Under the pieces are notes generated by a model. That model was not told where the DNA came from, made no database searches, and worked only from the letters and a program-made list of their open reading frames with translations. Source: Robertmurraya massiliosenegalensis JC6 (GTDB lineage: Bacteria; Bacillota; Bacilli; Bacillales; Cytobacillaceae). Taken from it: a stretch of DNA of 64,000 bases. Each line of letters starts with the position of its first letter. Position 1 is the stretch's first letter. The position numbers and the translations under genes were made by a program. Below are positions 29,043 through 38,710 of the stretch, in pieces. The DNA lies in the NCBI RefSeq assembly GCF_000311725.1, contig NZ_HE978511.1, forward strand, positions 649,489 through 713,488. Direction: 5' to 3'.

Positions 29043-29156
29043 GTCATATTCCTCCTCATAAAAAATTGTGTTCCTCTTCATAGATTATGCAAAGAGGGAG
29101 TTAACAACTGGGTATTTAACTATTTGACAATAAAACTCCCCAAATAATCGATTTTT

Positions 29157-29885
29157 TTAGTTATTAGCAAATTGAGATAAGTAATGAAAATCAAGACGAC
29201 TGTACTGGGATAACAAATAGGCTGATTTCTTTGCATCTGGCTTTCTAAGTGTATTTAATGCATTTATCATCTCATCCTTTGTTTTAATCCCAATTCCATG
29301 ACCAAAATATTGTTCACGCCCAAGAAAAACAGCATTTTCACCAATCCAAACCGGATACAAATAATCTGGATTATGAAAATACAATACATCCCCTGGAATA
29401 AAATCAGTTCCTACTTTCGTAATAATGCGCAAATCTTCATCATAGCTCCAATCCCAAACCAAAAGATTAGGGAAGATTCGATTGAAGAATTCAACATTTA
29501 TTGACTTTAATACGGCGTAATAATAAATAACCACAATCGCCGTTGAGCATTCAAAAGCATACTCATGCCCATTTACAAAAATATCCTCAATTGCTTGAGA
29601 CGGTAAAACATTTGGGTTCAGTAAATAGCCCCCACGCGTTTTTGTCCAATAACGAGGGTTAAACTTTGAATCTTGAAAAACCTTAAATTCAACTGGACTG
29701 TAAGCCAACTTACTAGCTGCTTCAATAATATTTTTCCGAAGCAGAAGTTCAAAACGAAGTTGCTGCCAAGATGGATAATGATGCGAAGAACCACTTTTTT
29801 GTAATTCTTCATATATATTTTTTTCCAGATCACTTAAATTTGTCGGTGGCGGATTTTTTAATTCTGCCCCCATCATGATAATCAT
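29157..29885 (-). CDS. tgl: Protein-glutamine gamma-glutamyltransferase (spore coat transglutaminase)
   Basis: 242 aa, close to the 245 aa of Bacillus Tgl. The catalytic cysteine lies in HEYAFECSTAIV (Cys113). Later elements include PGDVLYFHNPDY and FGHGIGIKTKDEM with the active-site His. The enzyme cross-links glutamine and lysine side chains of coat proteins during late sporulation. GGAG lies 11 bases before the ATG. Late mother-cell expression (SigK) is expected but I cannot identify the promoter with confidence. Confidence 0.92.
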   Translation of the reverse strand: MIIMMGAELKNPPPTNLSDLEKNIYEELQKSGSSHHYPSWQQLRFELLLRKNIIEAASKLAYSPVEFKVFQDSKFNPRYWTKTRGGYLLNPNVLPSQAIEDIFVNGHEYAFECSTAIVVIYYYAVLKSINVEFFNRIFPNLLVWDWSYDEDLRIITKVGTDFIPGDVLYFHNPDYLYPVWIGENAVFLGREQYFGHGIGIKTKDEMINALNTLRKPDAKKSAYLLSQYSRLDFHYLSQFANN

Positions 29886-30148
29886 CTATCGTAACACTCC
29901 AATCTTCTCTCATTAGAAAATTTGAGCACATGATAAAACAACCCTTCTTTCCCTTTTATAATCACCATCATGACTCAAACAAGGTAATTCTACTATAGAG
30001 TATGCGATCTACAGGAAAGAGTTTTAGGCATTAGACATGGATCCCAGCTTAAGTCCATGAATTGTCTAAATTCAATGCAAAAGCAGGGAAAAAACTTGTC
30101 CTTCTCTTCAATGTTCATGCATACAGTAATAAAGGAGGGGATGTCATC

Positions 30149-30424
30149 ATGTTTCAGTTTTTAGAAAAAGCCATTATTGGAATGGCCCTTTTAAGAATGT
30201 TATCAGGTAGTATTGAAATTTTTGCCGCACTGTTGATTTTAAAAGTGAACCAAGTTGAGAAAGCATTGGTAATCAATAGTTCTCTTGCTTTAATTGGCCC
30301 AATTATTTTAATTTTGACAACAACAATCGGCTTAATTGGAATCGCAGAGAAGATCTCGCTGACAAAAATGTTATGGATTTTTTGTGGGGTTGGTTTAATT
30401 CTATATGGGGTGAAAAGCTCTTAA
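30149..30424 (+). CDS. yqhV: YqhV-type (DUF2619) membrane protein
   Basis: 91 aa, three hydrophobic segments. MFQFLEKAIIGMALLRMLSG and EIFAALLILKVNQVEKAL match the YqhV/DUF2619 family of spore-formers. I chose the ATG at 30149 because AAAGGAGGGG lies about 8 bases upstream; the longer ORF from 30062 has no ribosome site. In B. subtilis yqhV sits upstream of spoIIIA; that operon is not here. Function unknown. Confidence 0.78.
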   Translation: MFQFLEKAIIGMALLRMLSGSIEIFAALLILKVNQVEKALVINSSLALIGPIILILTTTIGLIGIAEKISLTKMLWIFCGVGLILYGVKSS

Positions 30425-30439
30425 GCGCTTGTCCCCCTT

Positions 30440-30476
30440 CATAAAAAATAAGACTCTACCTATGTGAGAGTCTTAT
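30440..30476 (-). terminator. Terminator of the exonuclease gene
   Basis: Stem ATAAGACTCT / AGAGTCTTAT, followed on the minus strand by a T run. It overlaps the stop of the exonuclease ORF and may also stop yqhV transcripts. Confidence 0.75.
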
Positions 30477-31192
30477 AGTCTTGCAAGGCGCTCATAAACA
30501 TCGTTTAAGTTTCTGCACCCTATTTTTTTGAGTTTATCAATATAAGAACACCATAATTTTGCAGCTAACTTCGCATCTCCCAAAGCATTATGACGGTTTA
30601 TAACCGGAATCCCATTGTGCTCACATAAATCCTCTAATCTGGACAAGCTGAGCTCACGTTCTGCTACTCGATAGAGAAAGGATGTATCAACAATTCGATG
30701 CTTAAAAGGAGTTCGAAATAGCTTCCAGCTCGCATTTTGCAAAAAACTCTTCTCATGCTTGGCATGATGAGCCACTAACGTATCATTTTTCACAAACTCA
30801 AAAAAACGAATCATCACTTCAGATAAAGGGCTTGCTTCCTTTAGCTCTAAAGACGAAATACCAGTCAATTTTTCAATTTCCTCTGGAAGCTCCTGTTCAT
30901 ATCTGACAAGTGAATAGAAAATATCTTCTTCACATATTACTCCATTTTGAACCCTTATGGCACCGATCGATATAATTTCATCTCCAAGCTCTGGGTAAAA
31001 TCCAGTCGTCTCAATATCAAAAACAACAACACGTAATTGATCAAATTGAGTATATAATGCCGTTTCTTGCTTTAGCTCCTTTTGCATCTGTCTTACAAAT
31101 GCGATTTGTTGAGAGCTTTGAAGATTTCCCTCAGAAATCGATAACCTCCCTTGGATCCCTCTCATTAATTGACGAAATGATTCTAATGGCAC
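30473..31192 (-). CDS. DnaQ-like DEDDh 3'-5' exonuclease
   Basis: 239 aa. The DEDDh exonuclease motifs are complete: FDIETTGFYPE (Asp and Glu, Exo I) near 58, VAHHAKHEKSF (Exo II) near 142 and HNALGDA (Exo III) near 206. It resembles the epsilon proofreading subunit of DNA polymerase III but carries an extra ~50-residue N-terminus. It begins with GTG, AAAGGAG upstream. It follows the DUF294 gene by 27 bp and is probably co-transcribed with it. Confidence 0.87.
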   Translation of the reverse strand: MPLESFRQLMRGIQGRLSISEGNLQSSQQIAFVRQMQKELKQETALYTQFDQLRVVVFDIETTGFYPELGDEIISIGAIRVQNGVICEEDIFYSLVRYEQELPEEIEKLTGISSLELKEASPLSEVMIRFFEFVKNDTLVAHHAKHEKSFLQNASWKLFRTPFKHRIVDTSFLYRVAERELSLSRLEDLCEHNGIPVINRHNALGDAKLAAKLWCSYIDKLKKIGCRNLNDVYERLARL

Positions 31193-31219
31193 TCCTTTTC
31201 ACTCCTTTCCCCAACAGAA

Positions 31220-32188
31220 TTAATGCATTATTAAATTCGATACATACTGGTGGAGTCGTTTGCCATCCTTCAAAATTCTCTTTATTTCTTTTTTCTCTTC
31301 TTTACTCAATGATTTAACACTTAAATAATGAGTATCATCATAAGTTTCAGCTTTGTATAGGGAATTTCGATATTTTAATAATGTCAGAAAATGCTTTCGG
31401 CTTTCCCGCAACACCGCACTATAGCCATTCATTCTTACCAAACTATTCATCCGGTCGATTGTGGAAGTCTCATATATCCCTTCTTTTATAGCTAATAGAC
31501 GAATAGCATTGACATAGGGTAGAAAGGCTGTATATTTCAAGTTAATGGATCCTACATTTGTCCCGTGTTCCTCAACGATTATTTGTCCAAGTGGCCCAAT
31601 ACCATTTTTGATGTGCATGACGTTTTCCATCAATCTCTTTAACAAAGTAGGATGGGTTTTTTCGTAATCATAGAAAACATCCTTTAATTCACGCACAAGA
31701 AATTCGTTCCCTTGTAATGCTCTTGCATCATAAAATATTTGTAAATTACGAACGGTTTCCCATGTAGCCTCATCCATCCAAGTGAAAAGTTGTTGCTTCC
31801 ATTTTTCCATGGACTTACACCAAAGAGGATTGGAACTCATCACATTGCCCTGGCAATATGGATAACCAACAATGTTTAAACCATGCGAAATTTCCTTCCC
31901 TAACTCTGCAAAATAGTGCTCATCTTCCAAATTTGAATTGACATAGACGATTCCATGATCCTGATCACTGATTGGACCTTGTTCAAAACGCCCCCCACTT
32001 CCAGTAATAAACCAGGAATATTCACATGGTGGCTCTCCTAGTTTCAGTCGGTTAATTGCTATTTCAAATACCTTTCCCATCGCTTCATCGTGAATTTCAT
32101 TTAAACGAAATGGATCGGAAAAATGGGAAGCAATCATTTTCTCCTTCCAATCTTTGATTGTCTCGTATGATGGAGTTGCTATCGTCAC
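31220..32188 (-). CDS. DUF294 nucleotidyltransferase-like protein
   Basis: 322 aa. The nucleotidyltransferase signature is GSGGRFEQGPISDQDHGIVY near residue 60, related to that of GlnD and KNTase folds. The C-terminal half (about 190-320) is the DUF294_C helical domain. The ORF can be extended to a GTG at 32224, but that codon falls in the terminator of the upstream gene. The GTG at 32188, preceded by GGGGGT, is preferred. It forms a unit with the exonuclease. Its substrate is unknown. Confidence 0.8.
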   Translation of the reverse strand: MTIATPSYETIKDWKEKMIASHFSDPFRLNEIHDEAMGKVFEIAINRLKLGEPPCEYSWFITGSGGRFEQGPISDQDHGIVYVNSNLEDEHYFAELGKEISHGLNIVGYPYCQGNVMSSNPLWCKSMEKWKQQLFTWMDEATWETVRNLQIFYDARALQGNEFLVRELKDVFYDYEKTHPTLLKRLMENVMHIKNGIGPLGQIIVEEHGTNVGSINLKYTAFLPYVNAIRLLAIKEGIYETSTIDRMNSLVRMNGYSAVLRESRKHFLTLLKYRNSLYKAETYDDTHYLSVKSLSKEEKKEIKRILKDGKRLHQYVSNLIMH

Positions 32189-32225
32189 CCAGGCACCCCC
32201 TATTCCTTGTCGATCATTAAACACG

Positions 32226-32250
32226 AAAAGCCTCTATAAAAAGAGGCCAT
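32226..32250 (-). terminator. Terminator of ammonium transporter gene
   Basis: Stem GCCTCT / AGAGGC with a 6-base loop, followed on the minus strand by TTTTC. It separates the transporter from the DUF294 gene. Confidence 0.65.
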
Positions 32251-32296
32251 CGCTTATTCACCCGTACATTTATATTTTATGCTATTTTATCACAGT

Positions 32297-33589
32297 TTAG
32301 CTTAAATTCGCTTGAGTTGAATCATCTTTAACTGTTTTTGAGGCTTCAAATTGCTCTGGATATCCATAACTTCCATGCTCACTGATATCAAGACCCATAA
32401 TTTCTTCTTCTTCAGAGACACGAAGTCCACCCATAACTTTATCCATAATTTTAAGAAGGACGAAAGCAACAACAAACGCATAAATACCAGAAGCGACAAC
32501 ACCTAATGCTTGAACTCCTAATTGCGTGAAGCCACCACCATAGAATAATCCTGCTTGCCCCCAACCAATATCAGTAGATAATGCTGGAACTGCGAATAAA
32601 CCGTTTGAAAGGGTACCCCAAACACCGACCGTTCCGTGAACAGATAATGCTGCAATTGGGTCATCGATTTTTGCCTTATCAAAGAACTTCATACTGAAGA
32701 CAACCATAATTCCACCAATTAAACCAATTAACACCGCTGCCCAAGGCTCAACGAAACCACATGATGCTGTAATGGCAACTAGACCAGCAAGCGCTCCATT
32801 TAGAGTTGTTGGAACATCCGCTTTCCCTGTTAACATCCATGCTGTAAACATCGCTGCAATCGCACCAGCTGCCGCAGCTAATTGAGTATTAAGAATAACG
32901 AAACCTAAAAATCCGTCAGCTACTCCGAAAGTACTTGCTCCATTAAATCCGAACCAACCAACCCAAAGAATAAGTACACCTAAAGCCGTAAACACTTGGT
33001 TGTGACCAGCAATATTATTAGAAGAACCATTCTTATTGTATTTACCAATACGCGGTTTTAATATGATGGTTGCGGCTAATGCAGCCATCGCACCAGTTAA
33101 ATGAACGACGGTAGAACCAGCAAAATCTTGCTTACCATGTTCAGCTAACCAGCCGCCTCCCCAAATCCAGTGGGCAACAACTGGATATACTAGAGCTGAA
33201 AACAATACAGCGAAAATGACATAAACCGATAGTTTAGCACGCTCTGCAAATCCACCAAACGCAATGGTTAAAGAAACGATTGCAAACATTACTTGGAAAG
33301 AAAAGTCTACCGCTGGTGTTAAACCTTCTTCTACTGTTGATGCATCTCCATAAAAGAAATTAGATAATCCAATAAATGCATTCCCATCACCATAAATAAA
33401 TCCATAACCTACTGCCCAGAAAACTAAAGTACCAATTCCCGCAGTAAAAATAGTTTTACCAGCAATATGGCCTGCGTTCTTCATTCTTGTCGAACCTGCT
33501 TCGAGTAATATGAATCCACCAATCATAAAAAATACTAAAATTGCTCCAACAGCTACCCACAGGTTATCCATCAGTACGACAGCATCCAA
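32297..33589 (-). CDS. amt: Ammonium transporter (Amt/NrgA)
   Basis: 430 aa with 11 membrane segments. The twin pore histidines lie in STVVHLTGAMAAL and ALSVHGTVGVWGTL, and the IALL-type signature FGGFAERAKLS is present. It imports ammonium at low nitrogen. It is expected to be controlled by TnrA/GlnR through the two boxes upstream. Unlike B. subtilis nrgAB, no glnK (PII) gene follows; the next gene downstream is the DUF294 protein after a terminator. Confidence 0.93.
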   Translation of the reverse strand: MDAVVLMDNLWVAVGAILVFFMIGGFILLEAGSTRMKNAGHIAGKTIFTAGIGTLVFWAVGYGFIYGDGNAFIGLSNFFYGDASTVEEGLTPAVDFSFQVMFAIVSLTIAFGGFAERAKLSVYVIFAVLFSALVYPVVAHWIWGGGWLAEHGKQDFAGSTVVHLTGAMAALAATIILKPRIGKYNKNGSSNNIAGHNQVFTALGVLILWVGWFGFNGASTFGVADGFLGFVILNTQLAAAAGAIAAMFTAWMLTGKADVPTTLNGALAGLVAITASCGFVEPWAAVLIGLIGGIMVVFSMKFFDKAKIDDPIAALSVHGTVGVWGTLSNGLFAVPALSTDIGWGQAGLFYGGGFTQLGVQALGVVASGIYAFVVAFVLLKIMDKVMGGLRVSEEEEIMGLDISEHGSYGYPEQFEASKTVKDDSTQANLS

Positions 33590-33633
33590 AAATATTTCCC
33601 CCTTTTTTATTGTTATATCTTCTAACTTATTGA

Positions 33634-33650
33634 TGTTAGGAAATATAACA
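33634..33650. promoter_or_regulatory. TnrA/GlnR box, proximal
   Basis: TGTTAGGAAATATAACA fits TGTNAN7TNACA perfectly. It lies about 20 bp downstream of the predicted start of transcription, where it would repress. Confidence 0.7.
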
Positions 33651-33667
33651 TCCTTTAATTAATACTA

Positions 33668-33695
33668 ATTTTACCCTATAAAACACATATGTCAA
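33668..33695 (-). promoter_or_regulatory. SigA promoter of amt
   Basis: On the minus strand: TTGACA (33690-33695), a 16-bp spacer and TAAAAT (33668-33673). Confidence 0.6.
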
Positions 33696-33723
33696 TATGC
33701 TTTTTGGATTTTTTTGAATTTTA

Positions 33724-33740
33724 TGTTATAAAACCTTACA
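33724..33740. promoter_or_regulatory. TnrA/GlnR box, distal
   Basis: TGTTATAAAACCTTACA fits TGTNAN7TNACA perfectly. It lies upstream of the -35, where TnrA activates in related genes, although its centre is further out than usual. Confidence 0.7.
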
Positions 33741-33842
33741 CGCATATTATTAGTGATTATATCCTGTTGACTAACTGTTGTAATATGTGTATTATTTTAA
33801 GTAGTATCAATAACTACATAATGAAATCAGGAGGTATTTGCG

Positions 33843-34487
33843 TTGAAGTATATTCGCGAACCTATTAACGGGCTAACTCATTTAAGCGGTGCTATATTAT
33901 CCTTTGTAGCCTTACTTGCAATGGTGATTAAAGCTGCTTTAACAACAGAAACAGCACTTTCGATCGCTGCAGTTATTATTTTTGGTATCAGTATGATCCT
34001 CCTTTATTCAGCTTCTGCCACTTATCATATGGTCATGGCAAAAGACAAAGTGATCGCCTTTCTGCGAAAAATTGATCATTCGATGATTTTTATTTTAATC
34101 GCTGGAACGTATGCACCATTTTGTCTAATTAGTTTAAATGGCGTAACTGGATGGGTACTCTTTTCAATCATTACCTTTGCTGCCGTATGTGGTGTGTTAT
34201 TTAAAATGATTTGGTTTAATTGTCCTCGATGGCTATCAACACTGATTTATATTGTGATGGGCTGGATGGTTATTTTTGTAGCTCCTCCACTAGCAAAGGT
34301 ATTAAGTAATACAGGACTATTTCTATTAGTTCTTGGCGGCATCTTTTATACGATTGGTGGAATTATTTATGCAACAAAGCCAAAATTTCTAGAATCCGAG
34401 CATTTAGGATTTCATGAAATCTTCCACATTTTCATCATGCTTGGCAGCACTGCACATTTCTTATCTGTTTACATGTATGTCTTATAG
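33843..34487 (+). CDS. Hemolysin III / PAQR-family membrane protein (copy 1)
   Basis: 214 aa, seven membrane segments. The metal-binding pattern of the family is visible: SATYHMV near 58, DHSMIF near 78 and the C-terminal HEIFHIFIMLGSTAHF. AGGAGG precedes the TTG start. Family members affect membrane fluidity and are called hemolysins for historical reasons. A second member lies at 54636-55274. Confidence 0.87.
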   Translation: MKYIREPINGLTHLSGAILSFVALLAMVIKAALTTETALSIAAVIIFGISMILLYSASATYHMVMAKDKVIAFLRKIDHSMIFILIAGTYAPFCLISLNGVTGWVLFSIITFAAVCGVLFKMIWFNCPRWLSTLIYIVMGWMVIFVAPPLAKVLSNTGLFLLVLGGIFYTIGGIIYATKPKFLESEHLGFHEIFHIFIMLGSTAHFLSVYMYVL

Positions 34488-34633
34488 CTCTTAACTCGAA
34501 TGGAAAGACAAAATTGATTATGGAAAAGAGCTAGAGACCTCGACACGAGAGCTTCAAGTCATAATTTAACATTAAAATTAGCTTCTCGATTTTAACGACT
34601 CATTTTACGAAAACAGTCCTTAATAAAATAGAA

Positions 34634-34676
34634 AAAGGAAGATGCTCGACTCATTCTGAGTTACACATCTTCCTTT
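34634..34676. terminator. Bidirectional terminator between hlyIII and telA
   Basis: An 11-bp stem AAAGGAAGATG / CATCTTCCTTT with a large loop; A and T runs lie on both flanks. Confidence 0.75.
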
Positions 34677-34695
34677 ATAGATCCGGAATTGTTTT

Positions 34696-35868
34696 TTACT
34701 TTTCCTTCATCATCAGTAGTTTTTGCTTTAAATTATTTTCCATGGTTGCCAATTCATATTCAGCCTGACGACGCTTATTTCTTCCTTCTTCTTGAATCCG
34801 CATCGTCTCCTCTAGAGTGGAAATTAAGTTTTCCTGCGTTTTCTTTAATGTTTCAATATCAACAAAGCCCCGCTCATTCTCCCTTGCTGTTTCAATTGTA
34901 TTCGCTTTTAGCATTTCGGCATTTCGCAACAACAACTCATTGGTCGTTTTAGCCACTTGTTTTTGGGCTTCAACAGCACTTCGTTGTCTAATTAAAGTTA
35001 AAGCAATAGCTACTTGATTCTTCCATAATGGGATGGCCGTTAGAATGGAAGATTGGATTTTCTCCACTAACGCTTGATTGGTATTTTGAATGAGTCTTAT
35101 TTGTGGAGCACTTTGGATGGTTATTTCACGACTAAGCTTTAAATCGTATAAACGTTTATCCAAACGGTCAGCAAACTGAATCATATCATTCGCTTCTTGA
35201 TACTTCATTTGGTCTTGAGAGGCTTCTGCCTTTTTCTGTAATTCAGGGATGGTCTTTTCCCTGAGATCTTCTAGTTTAAGTTCACCAGCTGCGATATACA
35301 CATTTAACGCATTAAAGTAATCCTTATTATTTTCATAAAGCTTCTCTAAATAATGAATATCACTTAATAACGTATTTTTACTCCGTTCGAGCTGCACACC
35401 AATTCGATCGATTTGAGCACCTGTTTTTTGATATTTCGATAATACCTCTTGAATGGAACTCGAAATTCGCCCAAACATTTTCGAGAAAAAAGATGGCTTC
35501 TCTGGCTTTAAATCATCCGGATTGACACTGCCTAATTTTTGCATCAAATTATGAATGATGTCCCCTATTTCCCCTACATCTTGTTTTTGTACATGTTCAA
35601 GCATTGAATGGGAAAAAGATAGAAGTTTTCCTTGTGCCTGTGAACCGTAAAAAATCATTGCTTCATGATTTTTTGGATCAATTTGTTCGGCAAGCTGATA
35701 TGCTTTCGCTCGATTTTCTTCAGGGATAACGTCTATTAACTTCACTGGCTTTTTTTCATGAGAAGAAGCGGCTTCTGTTTGTTTTTGTTCTTCAGCGAAT
35801 GGATTCGCCAACAAATCATCAAAAACAGGACTTGTATTTCCAAATAGAGAATCGTTTTTTTTGGTCAT
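34696..35868 (-). CDS. TelA/YaaN toxic-anion resistance family protein
   Basis: 390 aa, mostly helical and soluble. The TelA family pattern runs from [17 protein letters not shown]-like text near 60 to [22 protein letters not shown] near 345. It contains long coiled-coil stretches. The family is linked to tellurite and envelope-stress resistance and is usually encoded with xpaC. Its start overlaps the xpaC stop by four bases, so the two are an operon. Confidence 0.88.
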   Translation of the reverse strand: MTKKNDSLFGNTSPVFDDLLANPFAEEQKQTEAASSHEKKPVKLIDVIPEENRAKAYQLAEQIDPKNHEAMIFYGSQAQGKLLSFSHSMLEHVQKQDVGEIGDIIHNLMQKLGSVNPDDLKPEKPSFFSKMFGRISSSIQEVLSKYQKTGAQIDRIGVQLERSKNTLLSDIHYLEKLYENNKDYFNALNVYIAAGELKLEDLREKTIPELQKKAEASQDQMKYQEANDMIQFADRLDKRLYDLKLSREITIQSAPQIRLIQNTNQALVEKIQSSILTAIPLWKNQVAIALTLIRQRSAVEAQKQVAKTTNELLLRNAEMLKANTIETARENERGFVDIETLKKTQENLISTLEETMRIQEEGRNKRRQAEYELATMENNLKQKLLMMKEK

Positions 35869-36542
35869 TTCAGTTTCCTACTTTCATCAAGAAATCGCGA
35901 CTCTTTCAACGTATTCATATGATGTTTTGCTACATCAAGTTCGAGATGAAGTGTATCGAGATCATTTGCTAAAATTTGTTCCATATCCTTATCTAACGAA
36001 TACCTCATTTCATCCATCGTTCTCCTTGTTTCTTTTAAAGCAAGATTAAGCTCAACATTTTTCGTTGGCTGAGTAGATAAGAAGGAATATTTTTCTGCTA
36101 ACTCCACTAATGAATCTAAATGATAAAAGTAGAACTGTTCCGCAAGATAGAATCGTTTCGGTTCTTTTTTTGTAATTCGATATATTTTTCTTGTGACACG
36201 AGCAATCTCCATATTCTGCTTTAGCATGCTTACTTGTCTAACAGAAAACAATGCTTTCGTAAGCCGATTTATTTTTCTTTTTGCTTCGTCTAAATTTTTC
36301 TCAATATATTTATACTCACGCCTAGTAAGACCTTGGCTTTTAATAAAACGGTGTTTCATAATCCCTTTTATAAGGAAAAACACGAGCAAACCACCAACAA
36401 TTGATACTCCAGTGGAAGCTAAAAGGGTTTGTTCAAAACCGAAATAACTAATTAGCCAAACGAATCCAGCCGTTGGAAGCGCAATAAACGACCGTAATAT
36501 AAACGATATAAATGGATTCATTTTTTTATCGACTCCTAACAT
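35865..36542 (-). CDS. xpaC: XpaC-type 5-bromo-4-chloroindolyl phosphate hydrolysis family protein
   Basis: 225 aa. Two membrane segments lie at about residues 15-32 and 40-58, followed by a helical domain containing [25 protein letters not shown]. The family was named for hydrolysis of an indolyl phosphate but its true role is unclear. It is the first gene of xpaC-telA, as in B. subtilis. The start is taken at MLGVDKK; a later Met (MNPFISF) is possible. Confidence 0.85.
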   Translation of the reverse strand: MLGVDKKMNPFISFILRSFIALPTAGFVWLISYFGFEQTLLASTGVSIVGGLLVFFLIKGIMKHRFIKSQGLTRREYKYIEKNLDEAKRKINRLTKALFSVRQVSMLKQNMEIARVTRKIYRITKKEPKRFYLAEQFYFYHLDSLVELAEKYSFLSTQPTKNVELNLALKETRRTMDEMRYSLDKDMEQILANDLDTLHLELDVAKHHMNTLKESRFLDESRKLK

Positions 36543-36772
36543 ATAATCCTCTATTGTATTACGATTGGATCGGATAAAGGTTTCGAATTCCCTCTGATCC
36601 CATTCCTCACTCCATTCTTCTTATTGTTATCATACCAAAAGTTTGAAGATTTTCTATAGACTGAGTAAGTAAATGAATCTAAGTCTTAAGACGTATTTAT
36701 CGGGATATTAATGATTATGTGGATGAAACGAAGGATAGTTCTAATATAAAAAAGAGGGACGGGCTGAAATAG

Positions 36773-36807
36773 AAAAAAGTCTAACTCTAATCGTGAATTA
36801 GACTTTT
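36773..36807 (-). terminator. Terminator of the TRAP-Rieske operon
   Basis: A stem AAAAAGTCTAA / TTAGACTTTTT with a 13-base loop, followed by T on the minus strand, lies nine bases after the Rieske beta stop. Confidence 0.8.
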
Positions 36808-36815
36808 TGAGCCTT

Positions 36816-37337
36816 TTATAAGAACATACTCATATTCATCGTGGTGATGACGGATTGGTCTGGGTAGACTGCACGTGTAGCGATCTTCCATTGATTTTGC
36901 TCCCATCGGATTGTGTCATGTCTTTCTCCAAACATTTCTTCAATATCAGTTGTTGATCCTCTGCTTCTTTTAAAAAGAAAATAACTTCTTACCTTATATA
37001 TAGTATCTTCATCAGTACTTTCAATATAAATATTGGTGATAAAATGCCTTTGTCTAGTTGCGGGATTTTCAACCCAAGCTGACTTCGTGTATAAACGATT
37101 GACTCTTGTTCGTAAGGAAATTTTAGTTTCCTCGAAAAAAGAGGAATCAACAGAGATATCGTCGACCCCAACCCCTTCAACAGTCTCGCGAAGAGGCATT
37201 CGATACTTAATGTCATCTGTTAGCAACTCTAACCATTCTTTATATTTTCGATTATCCAGGTAATAGGCTTCTTGATAATAGAGGTTTATAATTTCTGATT
37301 GTATTTCAGGAGAAACTTTGTTTTGTAAATGACTCAT
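36816..37337 (-). CDS. Aromatic-ring-hydroxylating oxygenase, beta subunit
   Basis: 173 aa, SnoaL/NTF2-fold small subunit. VSPEIQSEIINLYYQEAYYLD and TDDIKYRMPLRE at the N-terminus and WEQNQWKIATRAVYPDQSV at the C-terminus match the beta subunits of phenylpropionate/biphenyl-type dioxygenases. It has a structural role in the alpha3-beta3 oxygenase. The ATG at 37337 overlaps the alpha stop (ATGA) and follows GGGGGAGA. It is the last gene of the dctPQM-alpha-beta unit. Confidence 0.88.
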   Translation of the reverse strand: MSHLQNKVSPEIQSEIINLYYQEAYYLDNRKYKEWLELLTDDIKYRMPLRETVEGVGVDDISVDSSFFEETKISLRTRVNRLYTKSAWVENPATRQRHFITNIYIESTDEDTIYKVRSYFLFKRSRGSTTDIEEMFGERHDTIRWEQNQWKIATRAVYPDQSVITTMNMSMFL

Positions 37338-38683
37338 GTTCTCTCCCCCTTTACCATCAGATCCTTGGAGAGTAACTCTAGCCATTTTTCATGCATTCTT
37401 CTTGCCATCGCATCAATATAAGTAGTTGGATAGGCTGTTCCAGGACCAGGAAAATTCTCATCAGGTGTCACATGGCTATAACCCATTAAATAGTTGCTTA
37501 CACTATTATAATTTAATTCCTTGTCCTTCATCATTAATCCCTTACTTACCTCTACTATGCGCGCCCATGTTTCCGTATCATCCTGCTCAAGCGTTCCCGA
37601 TGGACCGAACGAACCTAAGTAACCTCTATACGCATCTTTCTTATATTCTTCAGGCATTGCCTTATCGATAAGGAACCAACACCAAACTTCAACTTTATCG
37701 GGTGATAATGGTCGCCACATTCTAAAATTTAAATAATTGTGTAAATGACCTTCTGTCCCATGAATCGGACTAACAAAAGAAAGATTCGGGTAAACACCTC
37801 CTACGAAAACGGTTACTTTTGATTGTATGTCTAACTGCTCTGGCGTTAAGTGCTGTTCAAACAATGGCCACATCGATTCGGGTGTTCCCTGAAATGGCAC
37901 CCTCGCTTTTCCCGTCTTCGATGTAATGACATTGATCCCATGGGCGTTATCTAAGACCACTTGATGACCATAGCCAGCATACAATGGATCTTCAGGACTG
38001 ATTCCCATTTCTACTGTAGAACGATGGGTTGTTTGCACATGATATGGGTCAGCTGCGAAATTCTCCGTCGTTGCCTTCCAATTTGCCTTTGCAACCCATC
38101 TTTGTGGTAAACCAATCACTTCCATTCCACCACTTCTACCTAGTAAAATATCAAGATACCATTTCATATCTCCTAAATAATCTTCAAGAGATTCTGCATT
38201 TGGATCTAAATTACCGAAAATCATCCCTTGATAGGACTCCACTTTCGGAATTGGTCGCAATCCCCACTCTGACTTATCCATCTCTTCCCCATACACTTTA
38301 TTTCCTGCGACAATCCCAATCAATTCTCCATCCGTGTTATAACTCCAACCATGGTATGGGCAAGTAAATGTTTTCTTATTGCCACGATCAGCAGTACATA
38401 ATTGCGTTCCCCGATGAGTACAAGAATTCAAAAATGCTTTAATTTCACCATTGCGATTTCTTAAAAGAATGACAGGATCATGAACCATCCAACGGGTCAC
38501 GTAGCTGCCAGGTTCCTTAATTTCTGTTTCATGCCCTAAAAATTGCCAAGTATGACCAAAAATATGTTCAACCTCTAAATCATAAATGTCTGGATCTGTC
38601 AAAACCCATTGTGGCAGCAAACCCTCATCCATTTTCTCCTTTAATTGTTTAATTGCTTTTTCTTCAAGAGTCTTCTTAAACAT
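37334..38683 (-). CDS. Aromatic-ring-hydroxylating oxygenase, Rieske alpha subunit
   Basis: 449 aa. The Rieske cluster ligands are intact: CTHRG (Cys88, His90) and CPYHGW (Cys108, His111). The mononuclear iron site is ENFAADPYHVQTTH (bridging Asp212, His215, His220), with the third ligand expected near DDTETWARIVE. It inserts dioxygen into an aromatic ring using electrons from a ferredoxin and reductase, neither of which is encoded here. AAAGGAGG precedes the ATG. Its substrate is unknown; operon mates suggest an aromatic carboxylate brought in by the TRAP transporter. Confidence 0.92.
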   Translation of the reverse strand: MFKKTLEEKAIKQLKEKMDEGLLPQWVLTDPDIYDLEVEHIFGHTWQFLGHETEIKEPGSYVTRWMVHDPVILLRNRNGEIKAFLNSCTHRGTQLCTADRGNKKTFTCPYHGWSYNTDGELIGIVAGNKVYGEEMDKSEWGLRPIPKVESYQGMIFGNLDPNAESLEDYLGDMKWYLDILLGRSGGMEVIGLPQRWVAKANWKATTENFAADPYHVQTTHRSTVEMGISPEDPLYAGYGHQVVLDNAHGINVITSKTGKARVPFQGTPESMWPLFEQHLTPEQLDIQSKVTVFVGGVYPNLSFVSPIHGTEGHLHNYLNFRMWRPLSPDKVEVWCWFLIDKAMPEEYKKDAYRGYLGSFGPSGTLEQDDTETWARIVEVSKGLMMKDKELNYNSVSNYLMGYSHVTPDENFPGPGTAYPTTYIDAMARRMHEKWLELLSKDLMVKGERT

Positions 38684-38710
38684 AATGGTACCTCCTTTTT
38701 TAAAACCTTA

